The translations under genes were made by a program, and so were the position numbers. From Bradyrhizobium zhengyangense (GTDB lineage: Bacteria; Pseudomonadota; Alphaproteobacteria; Rhizobiales; Xanthobacteraceae), in assembly GCF_022012435.1 (NCBI RefSeq), contig NZ_JAKLUA010000005.1:62001-126000 (forward strand): DNA of 64,000 nucleotides, given 5' to 3'. The notes under the pieces were generated by a model. The model worked only from the letters and a program-made list of their open reading frames with translations. It was not told the origin of the DNA and ran no database searches. Below are positions 1-7,981 of the stretch, piece by piece. Positions within the stretch are counted from its first letter, which is position 1. Every line of letters starts with the position of its first letter.

Positions 1-447
1 CGGCGTCATGACGTCGACGGCACGCGCGCTCCACAGGCCGGGAATGCCGATGGCCGGAAACACCAGCGCGAGGTTGAACCAGAGCAGCAATTGCAGGATC
101 AGCGGGGTGCCGCGGAACAGCCAGGTGTAGCCGGCCGCGGCCGTCTTCAGCACCGGATTCGGCGACAGCCGCATGATCGCAACGACGATGCCGAGGACAA
201 TGCCGAGCGCCATCGCCAACACCGCCATCACCATGGTGTTGACGATACCTTCGAGGATCACCTTTGCAGTGATGAAGCGACTGACATGGGACCATTCGAT
301 CTGGCCATTGGCGAAGGCGCGCGCGATCGCCGCCAGCACCAGGACGATCAAGGCCGCGCTGATCCAGCGAAACCAGTGCGGCTCGCGCGCAATCAGCATT
401 CCCGAGAGATCGGGAAAACCCTCCGCGAGTGCCGGCGCCGGCTTCAT
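1..447 (-). CDS. Amino-acid ABC transporter permease (HisM/GlnP-type), 3' part outside the window
   Basis: About 149 N-terminal residues are visible on the minus strand; the gene runs off the left edge. The protein has hydrophobic segments and the inner-membrane permease signature region around the residues LFRGTPLILQLLLWF, typical of the polar amino-acid uptake subfamily. It begins at an ATG (447-445) that overlaps the stop codon of the upstream binding-protein gene as ATGA, so the two are translationally coupled. It should form the membrane channel for the substrate delivered by the binding protein at 444-1271. The ATPase partner is not in the window. Substrate specificity cannot be read from this fragment. 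Confidence 0.85.
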   Translation of the reverse strand, partial: MKPAPALAEGFPDLSGMLIAREPHWFRWISAALIVLVLAAIARAFANGQIEWSHVSRFITAKVILEGIVNTMVMAVLAMALGIVLGIVVAIMRLSPNPVLKTAAAGYTWLFRGTPLILQLLLWFNLALVFPAIGIPGLWSARAVDVMTP

Positions 448-1271
448 TGCGGCGCCGCGTTCAGCATGGGCTGAGTGACCATATTCGCACCCAGGCCCCA
501 TTTGTCGAGGACGGCCTTGTAAGACCCGTCGGCGATCATCGCCGCGAGCTTCTCCGTCACGACCTCACGAAGCGCGGCATCGTCCTTGCGGAACATGATG
601 CCCTGGTAGCCTTTGGCAAAGGCCTCGCCGACGATGCGGTATTTGCCGGGCTCCTGCGTCTGCGCATAAGGCAGCGTCTCGCTGCCCTGCACGGCGGCGT
701 CGATGCGGCCCTGCTTGAGCTGGTTGCGCACGTCGATCGAGTTCTCGCCCGGCACGTATTGGATGGCTGGCTTGCCGGCCGCCTCGCAATTCTGCTTGCT
801 CCACTTCTCGATCTCGACCGGGAAGCTGGTACTGCGTGTGGTGCCGACCTTCTTGCCGCAGAGATCTGTGGCGGCCTTGGCGTCACTCACCGCCATCACG
901 AAGAACTGCGGTCCTGTCGTCAGATAGTCGACAAAATCGGCGGTCTCACGACGCGAGGCGCGGTCGGATATCCCCGAGATGATGAAATCGGCACGCTTGG
1001 TCTGAAGCGAGGGGATCAGCTCGGCGAACGGCGTCTCGTTCCAGACGATCTTGAGGCCGCCGAGCCGCTTGGCAAGCTCATTGGCGAGATCGATGTCGAG
1101 CCCGACCAGCTCGTTGCTAGCGGGATCGCGATATTCCATCGGCGCGTAGGTGGAGTTGACCGTGAGCTTGAGCACGCCCGCCTGCTTGATCTCAGCCGGA
1201 AGCTCGGCGGCTTGTACCGAGGTCACTGCAGCCAGCGCTGCGAAGGCGAGGAAATGCGAGAGGCGTGTCAT
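444..1271 (-). CDS. Amino-acid ABC transporter periplasmic substrate-binding protein
   Basis: The 275-residue protein starts with a signal peptide of about 21 residues ending VQA-AE. The rest fits the family 3 solute-binding fold (SBP_bac_3): an early VNSTYAPMEYRD segment, then GLDIDLANELAKRLG, then a PSLQTKRADFIISG segment. It should bind an amino acid or a related compound in the periplasm and hand it to the permease encoded immediately downstream. The gene lies 54 bp downstream of the D-carbamoylase gene on the same strand, so transport and hydrolysis of a carbamoylated or similar amino acid are probably linked. That substrate is an inference from context. Confidence 0.9.
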   Translation of the reverse strand: MTRLSHFLAFAALAAVTSVQAAELPAEIKQAGVLKLTVNSTYAPMEYRDPASNELVGLDIDLANELAKRLGGLKIVWNETPFAELIPSLQTKRADFIISGISDRASRRETADFVDYLTTGPQFFVMAVSDAKAATDLCGKKVGTTRSTSFPVEIEKWSKQNCEAAGKPAIQYVPGENSIDVRNQLKQGRIDAAVQGSETLPYAQTQEPGKYRIVGEAFAKGYQGIMFRKDDAALREVVTEKLAAMIADGSYKAVLDKWGLGANMVTQPMLNAAPQ

Positions 1272-1325
1272 GTCAGCTCCTTCAACCTTTTCCTTGACCG
1301 AACCATTGCCAGCGCCATGCCAAAT

Positions 1326-2282
1326 TCAGTCTGCGTCGAGGACGGCCGGCTCGATGACGCCGGCGCGCTCGGTGATCACCCTGTATTGCTCGGGCCGCCG
1401 GTGGGCGGCGAAATTGAACATCTTGTCCTTGCCCTGGCGGCAGAGGTCGAGATCGATGTCAGCGACGATCACCTCGTCCGTCAGCGTCGCGGCCTGCGCG
1501 ACAATGCGGCCGTTGGGATCGACGATGCAGGAGCCGCCGATCAGGCCCGAGCCGTCCTCGTCCCCGGCCTTGGCGACCGAGATCGCCCAGGTCGCGTTCA
1601 TGTAGGCGTTGGCCTGCGTCACGAGCGTCGAGTGGAAAGTGCGCAAGGAGGCGTCTTCCGTGGTGCCGCCATTGGGATCGTAGGCCGCCGAATTGTAGCC
1701 GATGCAGACGAGTTCGACGCCTTGCAGGCCAAGAACGCGCCAGGATTCCGGCCAGCGCCGATCATTGCAGATCATCATGCCCATGATCGCATGGGCCCAG
1801 GCCGAGCCGGCGCGGAAGGCCGGAAAGCCGAGATCGCCATATTCGAAGTAGCGCTTCTCGAGCTGCTGGTAGCGTGCGCCCGCGCGCGGCTCGACCGAGC
1901 CAGGCAGATGCACCTTGCGGTAACGGCCGAGGATCTCGCCGTCGCGATCAACCAGGATGGCGCAATTGTAACGACGGCCGTCGGGGGTCAGCTCGGCATA
2001 GCCGACATAGAAGCCGACACGCAGCGCACGGGCACGATCGAACAATTTGGCCACAGCCGGGTTCGGCATGCCGTGCTCGAAATAGCGGTCGAGCGCCTCG
2101 CCCTCCAGAAGCCAGCGCGGAAAGAAGGTGGTGAAGGCGAGCTCGGGAAAGACCACGAGGCTGGCGCCCCGGTTCGCCGCTTCCTCCAGCATGTTCAGCA
2201 TCCGCGACAGCGTGTGCTCGCGCGTGTCGGCTTTTTGCGTCGGCCCCATCTGGGCGGCGGCGGCGCGAAGGACACGAACCAA
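1326..2282 (-). CDS. N-carbamoyl-D-amino-acid hydrolase (D-carbamoylase), nitrilase superfamily
   Basis: The 318-residue product resembles Agrobacterium D-carbamoylase along its length. Numbered from the longer upstream TTG (2294), the nitrilase triad is Glu51 in FPELAFTTFFPRW, Lys127 in YRKVHLPG and Cys176 in MICNDRRWPE. I prefer the TTG at 2282, four codons downstream, because a GGAGG sits 5 bases before it; the first TTG lacks such a site. The enzyme converts N-carbamoyl-D-amino acids to D-amino acids, ammonia and CO2, the last step of hydantoin breakdown. It heads a leftward operon with the binding protein and permease. The exact substrate is not determined. Confidence 0.88.
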   Translation of the reverse strand: MVRVLRAAAAQMGPTQKADTREHTLSRMLNMLEEAANRGASLVVFPELAFTTFFPRWLLEGEALDRYFEHGMPNPAVAKLFDRARALRVGFYVGYAELTPDGRRYNCAILVDRDGEILGRYRKVHLPGSVEPRAGARYQQLEKRYFEYGDLGFPAFRAGSAWAHAIMGMMICNDRRWPESWRVLGLQGVELVCIGYNSAAYDPNGGTTEDASLRTFHSTLVTQANAYMNATWAISVAKAGDEDGSGLIGGSCIVDPNGRIVAQAATLTDEVIVADIDLDLCRQGKDKMFNFAAHRRPEQYRVITERAGVIEPAVLDAD

Positions 2283-2433
2283 GATTGCCTCCAATCTGTG
2301 CGCAATGCTGCCTCAATGGGCTAGTGAACCCTTTGATCCAGCGTGCAAATCCTGAGGCATTAGGCGCAAGGCGGGCTGCAAATGCAATTCATCGTGCTAT
2401 GATCTTTTGGCCCAGAATATAAATGCTAGTGAT
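2283..2433. promoter_or_regulatory. Divergent promoter region between D-carbamoylase operon and LysR gene
   Basis: This 150-bp gap separates two genes transcribed away from each other. LysR-type regulators usually bind such gaps and control both sides. The right part is AT-rich compared with its surroundings (for example around 2380-2430). I could not pick out one convincing LysR box. Confidence 0.5.
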
Positions 2434-3360
2434 ATGAACCTGCGCCAGCTCGAGATCCTGCGTGCCGTCATCCGCCACCGCACTACGGTGGCGGCGGCCG
2501 ACGAGCTGGCCCTGTCGCAGCCGGCAGTCAGCAACGCGCTGAAGACGATGGAGGCGCAGGCGGGCTTTGCACTGTTCGAGCGCGTCAACAACCGGCTGTT
2601 TCCCACTGCAGAGGCGATGGCGCTCTACAAGGAGAGCGAGGCAATCTTCGCGCTTCACGCCAAGCTCGAGAACCGCGTGCGCGATCTGCGCGAAAACCGC
2701 GCCGGACATCTCGCCATCGTGGCGACGCCGCCGCTCGCCTACAGCATCATTCCTTCCGCGCTGTCCGGCTTCCTGCGCCGCCGCCCGGAGACGCGCGTGT
2801 TCTTCGACGTGCGGCGCTACGAGGGCATCATCGAAGGCGTGCTCAGCCGCGTCGCCGAGCTCGGCTTCGCGCTTGGGCTAACGCATCACCCGGGTATCGC
2901 GCATGAAGTGGTGCACACCGGCGAGATGGTCTGCGTGCTGCCGCCGCAGCATCCGCTCGCAGGCAAGCCTGTTATCTCAGCCTCTGATCTCTCCGGCCTG
3001 CCCTTCATCGGGCTCGAACGCGGCACGCGGCTTGGAGAGGCCGTGCGCGACAGTTTTGCGCGCGCCGGCGCGCCGTTCCAGCCGAGCGTCGAGGTGCGCT
3101 ATTGCAATACGGCCTGCGTGCTCGCAGCCGCCGGCGTCGGCGCCGCCGTGGTCGACCCCTTCTCGCCGCGGCAGAACGGCGGGCACGGCCTTGTGGTCCG
3201 TCCGTTCATACCGACGACACGCGCGGTCGCCTATATGCTATGGTCGGAGGCCGAACCGCTGTCGCGTCTGGCGAAAGCCTTTCTCGGCGAAATCCGCAAG
3301 GAGAGCGCGCTTCTGGCGCGCGCAGCGCCACACCAGCAAGATGGGGCAGGAAGCGACTGA
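2434..3360 (+). CDS. LysR-family transcriptional regulator
   Basis: The product is 308 residues from the ATG at 2434. An upstream TTG at 2407 would add nine residues that do not belong to the fold. The first 60 residues form the winged helix-turn-helix (MNLRQLEILRAVIRHRT, then ALSQPAVSNALKTMEA). The remainder is the periplasmic-binding-protein-like effector domain. It is divergent from the D-carbamoylase operon, which is its likely target, and only 25 bp upstream of the amidotransferase gene, which probably shares its transcript. The ligand is unknown but may be the transported amino-acid derivative. Confidence 0.9.
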   Translation: MNLRQLEILRAVIRHRTTVAAADELALSQPAVSNALKTMEAQAGFALFERVNNRLFPTAEAMALYKESEAIFALHAKLENRVRDLRENRAGHLAIVATPPLAYSIIPSALSGFLRRRPETRVFFDVRRYEGIIEGVLSRVAELGFALGLTHHPGIAHEVVHTGEMVCVLPPQHPLAGKPVISASDLSGLPFIGLERGTRLGEAVRDSFARAGAPFQPSVEVRYCNTACVLAAAGVGAAVVDPFSPRQNGGHGLVVRPFIPTTRAVAYMLWSEAEPLSRLAKAFLGEIRKESALLARAAPHQQDGAGSD

Positions 3361-3384
3361 GCTTACCTTTGACCTGAGGGGCAT

Positions 3385-4089
3385 ATGGCACGCATCACCA
3401 TCATCGAGACCGGGCAGGTCCCACCAAAATATCGCGAGCAGCATGGCTCCTTTCCGGACATGTTCGAGCGCATGGTCCGCGCCGAGGATCCGACCGCGGA
3501 GGTCGACGTCGTCAGCATCCCGAACGGCGATGCGCTGCCCGATCCGTCCAAGCTTGAGGCCGTGCTGATCACCGGCGCTGCTGCGGGCGTCTATGACGGG
3601 CTCGACTGGATCGCGCCGCTGGAAGATTTCGTCCGTAGTGCCTATGCCAACAAGACGCCGATGGTCGGTGTCTGCTTTGGCCATCAGTTGATCGCGCAGG
3701 CGCTCGGCGGCACCGTGCGCAAGTCCGACAAGGGCTGGGGCATCGGCCGGCATGTCTATCAGGTGCTGCCCGAGAACGGTGTCGTCGACGGCGAAGCGGT
3801 TGCCATCGCCTGCTCGCATCAGGACCAGGTGATAGAGGCGCCTGATGATGCGCTGACGATCCTCTCATCCGAATTCACCCCGCATGCCGGCCTGCTCTAC
3901 GCCAACGGCGCAACGCTGACGGTGCAGCCGCACCCGGAGTTCGACGTGGGATTTGCCCAGGTGTGCTGCGAGCTGCGCGACGGCAAGGCGCCGGAGGATG
4001 TTGTTGCCACCGCCCGGGATTCACTGGCGCAGCCGCTCGATAACGCGAAGCTTGGTGGAGCGATTACCAGGTTCCTGGCGAAGCGCTGA
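3385..4089 (+). CDS. Class I glutamine amidotransferase-like protein
   Basis: The 234-residue protein is a stand-alone class I amidotransferase domain of the GMP-synthase-like type. The nucleophile is Cys97 in GVCFGHQ, and the His183/Glu185 pair lies in QPHPEF, so the catalytic triad is complete. Such proteins release ammonia from glutamine or act on gamma-glutamyl compounds. No synthetase partner is nearby. It follows the LysR gene by 25 bp and is probably co-transcribed, so a role in amino-acid nitrogen metabolism is plausible. The true substrate is not known. Confidence 0.85.
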   Translation: MARITIIETGQVPPKYREQHGSFPDMFERMVRAEDPTAEVDVVSIPNGDALPDPSKLEAVLITGAAAGVYDGLDWIAPLEDFVRSAYANKTPMVGVCFGHQLIAQALGGTVRKSDKGWGIGRHVYQVLPENGVVDGEAVAIACSHQDQVIEAPDDALTILSSEFTPHAGLLYANGATLTVQPHPEFDVGFAQVCCELRDGKAPEDVVATARDSLAQPLDNAKLGGAITRFLAKR

Positions 4090-4094
4090 GTTTC

Positions 4095-4238
4095 ACCTCG
4101 CCCCGCTTGCGGGGAGAGGTCGGATCGCTCTTGCGATCCGGGTGAGGGGGAGCCTCCGCAGGTCTCGCTGCCATCATTTGCGCGGTGAAAGCCCCTCACC
4201 CCAACCCTCTCCCCGTAAGAACGGGGAGAGGGAGAGGA
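4095..4238. repeat. Intergenic palindromic repeat (CTCCCCG family)
   Basis: The gap between two convergent genes contains nested inverted repeats: CCCCGC/GCGGGG near 4100-4115, GGATCGC/GCGATCC near 4121-4140, and CTCTCCCCGT/ACGGGGAGAG near 4207-4230. The stretch is not coding. It resembles the dispersed extragenic palindromes common in Bradyrhizobium-type genomes and may also act as a two-way terminator. Confidence 0.6.
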
Positions 4239-4245
4239 AGGCATC

Positions 4246-4713
4246 TCAAAACGGTTCCGTCCCCAGCCCTGGCACGTCCGCCGGCCGCGGCCCGGGCGCC
4301 GGCCAGTGAAACCGGCGATCCTTCTCCGCAATCGCGATGTCGTTGATTGACGCCTCGCGCCGGCGCATCAGGCCGTGCTCGTCGAACTCCCATTGCTCGT
4401 TGCCGTAGGAGCGATACCACTGGCCGCTTGCGTCGTGCCATTCGTACTGGAAGCGCACCGCGATGCGGCTCTCGTCGAAGGCCCAGAGATCCTTGATCAG
4501 GCGATAATCCTGCTCCTTCTCCCATTTACGGGTGAGGAACGCGACGATGGCCTCGCGGCCCTGGAACACTTCCGAGCGATTGCGCCACCGGCTGTCCTCG
4601 GTATAGGCGAGCGAAACGCGCACCGGATCGCGCGAATTCCAGGCATCCTCGGCCATGCGCGCTTTCTGCGCGGCGGTCTCTCGGGTGAAGGGCGGAAGTG
4701 GCGGGCGCGACAT
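4246..4713 (-). CDS. NTF2-like protein, DUF1348 family
   Basis: The 155-residue product matches the small DUF1348 family, which has the cone-shaped NTF2 fold. Visible segments are AEDAWNSRDP near the start, YTEDSRWRNRSEVFQGREAI, and RFQYEWHDASGQWYRSYGNE. Such proteins are cytosolic; their ligand or reaction is mostly unknown. The gene lies 77 bp downstream of the truncated ybgC on the same strand and could once have been co-transcribed with it. Confidence 0.8.
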   Translation of the reverse strand: MSRPPLPPFTRETAAQKARMAEDAWNSRDPVRVSLAYTEDSRWRNRSEVFQGREAIVAFLTRKWEKEQDYRLIKDLWAFDESRIAVRFQYEWHDASGQWYRSYGNEQWEFDEHGLMRRREASINDIAIAEKDRRFHWPAPGPRPADVPGLGTEPF

Positions 4714-4790
4714 GGGGGCCTCATCGGGTTGCGGGGCCGCAATCTATCCCTGCACGCGATGGAGTCGAGAGGCGATCGCCTATCGGGCAA

Positions 4791-5162
4791 TCACGAAATC
4801 AGATCGGCCTTCATCAGAGTGCGGATCGACTTCGGGATCGGCTGCGCGCGGCCACCGCTGATGAAGGCGACACGCACCTCCGCCTTGACCAGCACGTCCT
4901 CGCCGCGCCGCACCTCCTGCGCCAGCAGGATCGATGCCCCCTTCACCGCAACCGGCCAGGTTACGACGTCGAGCACATCGTCCATCCGCGCGGGCTTGAG
5001 AAAGTCGAGATGCATCGAGCGCACGACGAAGGCGAAGCCGGCGCCTTCGGTCTCGGGCTGGTCGAACAGAGCCTGCTGCTCGGCGCCCATCAGCCGCAGA
5101 TGATTGGTCCGTCCACGCTCCATGTAGCGCAGATAATTGGCGTGATAGACGATGCCGGAAAA
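4791..5162 (-). pseudogene. ybgC: Chromosomal ybgC-type acyl-CoA thioesterase gene, 3' part left of the island
   Basis: This encodes the body of a hot-dog-fold thioesterase, from IVYHANYLRYMERGRTN to the stop. The N-terminal strand with the EDTD motif and the catalytic aspartate is missing because the island was inserted at 5155-5162. The matching 5' piece is at 24037-24122; joining them across the shared 8 bp restores the frame through EDTDFSG-IVYHA. An ATG at 5186 in island DNA could open a 131-residue chimera. It has no clear ribosome-binding site and lacks the catalytic Asp, so I regard the gene as inactivated. Confidence 0.9.
5155..5162. other. Left attachment core (attL), CCGGAAAA
   Basis: The identical octamer is present at 24037-24044. 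To its left the sequence continues the ybgC coding frame (GATG before the core, Gly-Ile on the minus strand); to its right is island DNA. The exact crossover dinucleotide inside the 8 bp cannot be fixed by reading alone. Confidence 0.85.
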
Positions 5163-5391
5163 CACTGGTCCGCCAAATCGTAACATGGACAGGCCGCTGA
5201 TAGCCCTCGGACGTTGGAAACAGGCCGCCTAAGGGATGCAGCACAGCACAGGCCGGTCCAGAGAACCAAAAACCTCCCGACGCAGGGGCTCCGCCCGTTC
5301 TCAATCGGTTCTCGTGTGGCCTAATTTGATCTGTGCGGCCCGAACCGTTCCTCTACCGGAACGTTAACGGTGGGGCTTTTGGAGTGCCGCA

Positions 5392-5592
5392 ATGACCGAG
5401 CGCCGCCACGTAAAGCAAACTCGATCTCTGGAAGTGAGGATGGCTGAACAGGCCATCAAACTCAAAGAACAAGCCGCTCAACTGCCTGCCGGGAAGGCCA
5501 GAGACGACTTGCTCAGACGGGCGAGGATCGCGGAGACCGGTTCTCACATTAATGACTGGATAAAGTCCCCCGGCTTGCAGGCCCCGGAATAG
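5392..5592 (+). CDS. Small conserved hypothetical protein (66 aa)
   Basis: A 66-residue, charged, soluble protein with no signal peptide or membrane segment. The central part (MAEQAIKLKEQAAQLPAG and DDLLRRARIAE) should be helical. Short proteins of this kind occur in many copies in Bradyrhizobium-type genomes, often in islands; no function is known to me. It opens a short rightward pair with the gene at 5643. Confidence 0.65.
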   Translation: MTERRHVKQTRSLEVRMAEQAIKLKEQAAQLPAGKARDDLLRRARIAETGSHINDWIKSPGLQAPE

Positions 5593-5642
5593 TTCTTGGA
5601 ACAAATGTCCACTTTGGTACTTATCAGATCACCTTTGGCAGG

Positions 5643-5828
5643 GTGATTCCCGTGAACTTTTTTAGCAGCGATAAGTTTTCAGGACCGAAAACCCGGGAAG
5701 AGCAGCGGTGCAAGTGCGGTGCGCAGCCCCGCTTGGCTCACAGGATGTTGGACCCGTTGCGCGGCCTTATCGTACGCACGTTCGAGTGTCAGTGCGGCGA
5801 ACGCAGTTGGACTGAGGACAAAGAGTAA
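5643..5828 (+). CDS. Small zinc-ribbon-like hypothetical protein (61 aa)
   Basis: The 61-residue product has two cysteine pairs, RCKCGAQP and FECQCGERSW, spaced like a small zinc ribbon. The start is uncertain: the GTG at 5643 follows a weak GGCAGG, and another GTG lies at 5652. It ends just before a strong terminator and is convergent with the island ybgC. DNA or RNA binding is possible but unproven. Confidence 0.55.
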   Translation: MIPVNFFSSDKFSGPKTREEQRCKCGAQPRLAHRMLDPLRGLIVRTFECQCGERSWTEDKE

Positions 5829-5829
5829 G

Positions 5830-5858
5830 GCCGCCTCAGTTGGCGGCCTCTTTCGTTT
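5830..5858 (+). terminator. Intrinsic terminator
   Basis: The stem GGCCGCC/GGCGGCC with a 6-base loop (TCAGTT) is followed by CTTTCGTTT. It lies directly after the stop at 5828 and abuts the end of the convergent ybgC copy. Confidence 0.8.
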
Positions 5859-6313
5859 CAACCGCTGGGAGAAGGCAGCGTTCCCGCCTCCATGGCGTCC
5901 CTCAGATACTTGGGAATGCGCTGCGCTTTTCCACCCGAGACGAATGCCACGCGGACGTAGGCCTCCACCAACAGGTCAACACCGCGCTTGCATTGCTGGT
6001 GCAAGGTGATCGATGCCCCCCTCACCTCCTCAGGAGCCGTGATCACGTCTATCACGTCGTCCATGTAGGCAGGCTTGAAGTAGTCGATCTTCATCGAACG
6101 CACGACGAAGGCGAAGCCGCTCCCGCCCTCCTCGAATAGCTCGCGATGATCAGTCCCCAAGAGACGTAGGTAGTTCGTCCGGCCGCGCTCCATGAAGCGG
6201 AGATAGTTGGCGTGATATACGATCTGGCTGAAATCAGTGTCCTCAAAATAGACCCTGACTTGCATGTGGTGCGCTCCGCTGCGGATAAAGCCGTCTAAGT
6301 TCATCGCGCTCAC
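5858..6313 (-). CDS. ybgC: Island-borne full-length YbgC-type acyl-CoA thioesterase
   Basis: The 151-residue product covers the whole 4HBT hot-dog fold: HHMQVRVYFEDTDFS, IVYHANYLRFMERGRTN, FVVRSMKIDYFKPA and RVAFVSGGKAQRIPKYL. Asp27 in EDTD matches the catalytic aspartate of E. coli YbgC. The GTG start at 6313 has GGAG seven bases upstream; an ATG three codons in is the alternative. YbgC enzymes hydrolyse acyl-CoA thioesters and are often linked to Tol-Pal and membrane lipids. This intact paralogue of the gene disrupted by the island probably replaces its activity. It differs from the host gene in many positions, so it is not a recent duplicate. Confidence 0.9.
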   Translation of the reverse strand: MSAMNLDGFIRSGAHHMQVRVYFEDTDFSQIVYHANYLRFMERGRTNYLRLLGTDHRELFEEGGSGFAFVVRSMKIDYFKPAYMDDVIDVITAPEEVRGASITLHQQCKRGVDLLVEAYVRVAFVSGGKAQRIPKYLRDAMEAGTLPSPSG

Positions 6314-6487
6314 GGGCAGGCTCCGATTGACATAGTGCCAAGGGTTCCCTGCACTGATAGCCGACCACCGTGGCCTTTGTCAGCCCTTCCGGCTCGCCCT
6401 TGACCTAGGCAATGGGGGTAGCCCACAAGCATTCCCAATGGGTCGTGGATTGCGATCCGCGATCTCCAGCGCTGTAATCAACGCGCT

Positions 6488-6829
6488 ATGCCCATCCTGA
6501 CACGCCGACCTGATCCGTACCGAGAGGAATGCTGGCGTATTATGTACGGAGATGTGCATGTCGGTACGATCGCCAAGGCGGTTGGCAACCCCAGCGCGGG
6601 GCCTTGCTGGCAATGGCAGTGCGGGTTCTATCCGGGCAGCGAGCCCGGTGAGTGTAGCAACGGCAGCGCCGGGAGCTTCGAGCAGGCTCGCGACGACTTC
6701 CTCAAAGCATGGGCGGTGTTCCTGTCCAAGCGGACGGAAGCCGACTTCGATGAATGGCGGGAGCAGCGGGATTGGACGGAGCGGAAGTATGCGGCTTGGG
6801 CACGGGGCGAGCGGATGCCTGCCAGATGA
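6488..6829 (+). CDS. Conserved hypothetical protein (113 aa)
   Basis: A 113-residue soluble protein rich in tryptophan and acidic residues. It reads ECWRIMYGDVHVGTIAKAVG, then PCWQWQCGFYPGSEPGEC, then a helical tail with FEQARDDFLKAWAVFL. Similar short proteins are frequent in rhizobial accessory regions; I know no function. It is divergent from ybgC across a 174-bp gap that should hold both promoters. Confidence 0.65.
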   Translation: MPILTRRPDPYREECWRIMYGDVHVGTIAKAVGNPSAGPCWQWQCGFYPGSEPGECSNGSAGSFEQARDDFLKAWAVFLSKRTEADFDEWREQRDWTERKYAAWARGERMPAR

Positions 6830-7001
6830 CACAGAGCGCCGCGTGGAGGAAATGTCGAGCTTCATGGGGGGCAAACTCCGAAGTGGCGTCTAAAGCCTCT
6901 CAGGAAGCCGCGCTGACGCTGACGTGATTTCCGACATATATATCGGGTGCGCCAGAGCCCTCGAACTGCTAGTCTTGCGCAGTCTTGAGTTCGGGTGGGA
7001 T

Positions 7002-7859
7002 ATGGCTCCAGCAGAACTGTCGAGCAGCGAGGCCGAACGGCTGCGAGCGTTTGAACGCAAAGGTCATGATGCGTTGGCGCAGAGCTATCACGCATTCTTT
7101 GCGGCCGTGACCTCTCTAGCTACCGATCCACTTTTTGACGCAGTCCGCTTGCGCGAGGGCATACGCTTACTGGACGTGGCGAGTGGGCCGGGTGTTCTAA
7201 CGGCCCAAGCAGCAAATCGCGGCGCACGGCCGGTCGGCGTTGACTTGTCCCCGCGCATGATCGAACTAGCGCAACGGCTGTACCCAACCATTGAATTTCG
7301 GGAGGCCGACGTAGAACACCTCCCATTTCCCGATCACACGTTTGACGCAGTCGTCTGCGCTTTCGGTCTTGGGCATTTTCCTCGACCGGAGGTCGCCGCC
7401 TCTGAGTGCGTACGAACATTATTGCCCTCTGGACGCATTGCTTTTGCTTGGTGGGATGAACCGTCGCGCCAGCGCATTCAAGGTATATTCCGCGACGCTA
7501 TTGCGGAGGTCGGTGTATCAGCAACTCTGGATGTGCCGCAGGGACACAATGTATTTCGCTTTTCCAACTCAAGCGAACTGCACCGCTTGCTAGAGGGAGT
7601 GGGCCTTGGGGAGGTGACGGTTACTGAGCATACTGCGACCTACACCGTTTCCGACACGGAAACCCTTTGGCGAGGCGGTTTAGGAAGCCTAGTTTTGACG
7701 GGCGCTGTTATTAGGAAGCAGGATCAGGCGACCCAAGACTTGATCCGAACCGCGTTCGAGCGTTGTGCCAGCGTCTACAGGTCAGCCGATGGTCTAAGGC
7801 TTCCTATCGCATTTAAAATTGCCTCAGGCAAACGCCCGATTGCAGAGGCGCACAAGTGA
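7002..7859 (+). CDS. Class I SAM-dependent methyltransferase (UbiE/Methyltransf_11 type)
   Basis: The protein is 285 residues from the ATG at 7002, which follows GGTGGG; an upstream GTG at 6924 would add 26 unrelated residues. SAM-binding motif I is LDVASGPGVL (about 57-66), followed by the acidic residue in PVGVDLSPRM and motif DVEHLPFPDHTFDAVVCAFG. The C-terminal half is the variable substrate region. It could methylate a small molecule or quinone-like acceptor; the substrate is not evident. The neighbours are unrelated cargo genes. Confidence 0.8.
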   Translation: MAPAELSSSEAERLRAFERKGHDALAQSYHAFFAAVTSLATDPLFDAVRLREGIRLLDVASGPGVLTAQAANRGARPVGVDLSPRMIELAQRLYPTIEFREADVEHLPFPDHTFDAVVCAFGLGHFPRPEVAASECVRTLLPSGRIAFAWWDEPSRQRIQGIFRDAIAEVGVSATLDVPQGHNVFRFSNSSELHRLLEGVGLGEVTVTEHTATYTVSDTETLWRGGLGSLVLTGAVIRKQDQATQDLIRTAFERCASVYRSADGLRLPIAFKIASGKRPIAEAHK

Positions 7860-7926
7860 GGTCGGCACGGATCGTCGGCGTGCGTCCATGCGCCGACGCG
7901 CTTCCGGACCGCCCGCCAGCGTAGCC

Positions 7927-7955
7927 CCCCGTCTCGAATATCTCTCAAGACGGGG
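7927..7955. terminator. Inverted repeat between convergent genes, probable terminator
   Basis: Arms CCCCGTCT (7927-7934) and AGACGGGG (7948-7955) enclose a 13-base loop. No long T-run follows on either strand, so termination efficiency is uncertain. Confidence 0.5.
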
Positions 7956-7981
7956 AGCCACAACGACATCCACAAGAAGAT

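Noticed and set aside
429..2324. 631-residue plus-strand open frame
   Set aside because: It is the antisense shadow of the binding-protein and carbamoylase genes, which have clear domains and catalytic residues.
4791..5186. 131-residue chimeric open frame as a working thioesterase
   Set aside because: The EDTD strand with the catalytic Asp is missing and replaced by a few island codons, and the ATG has no convincing ribosome-binding site.
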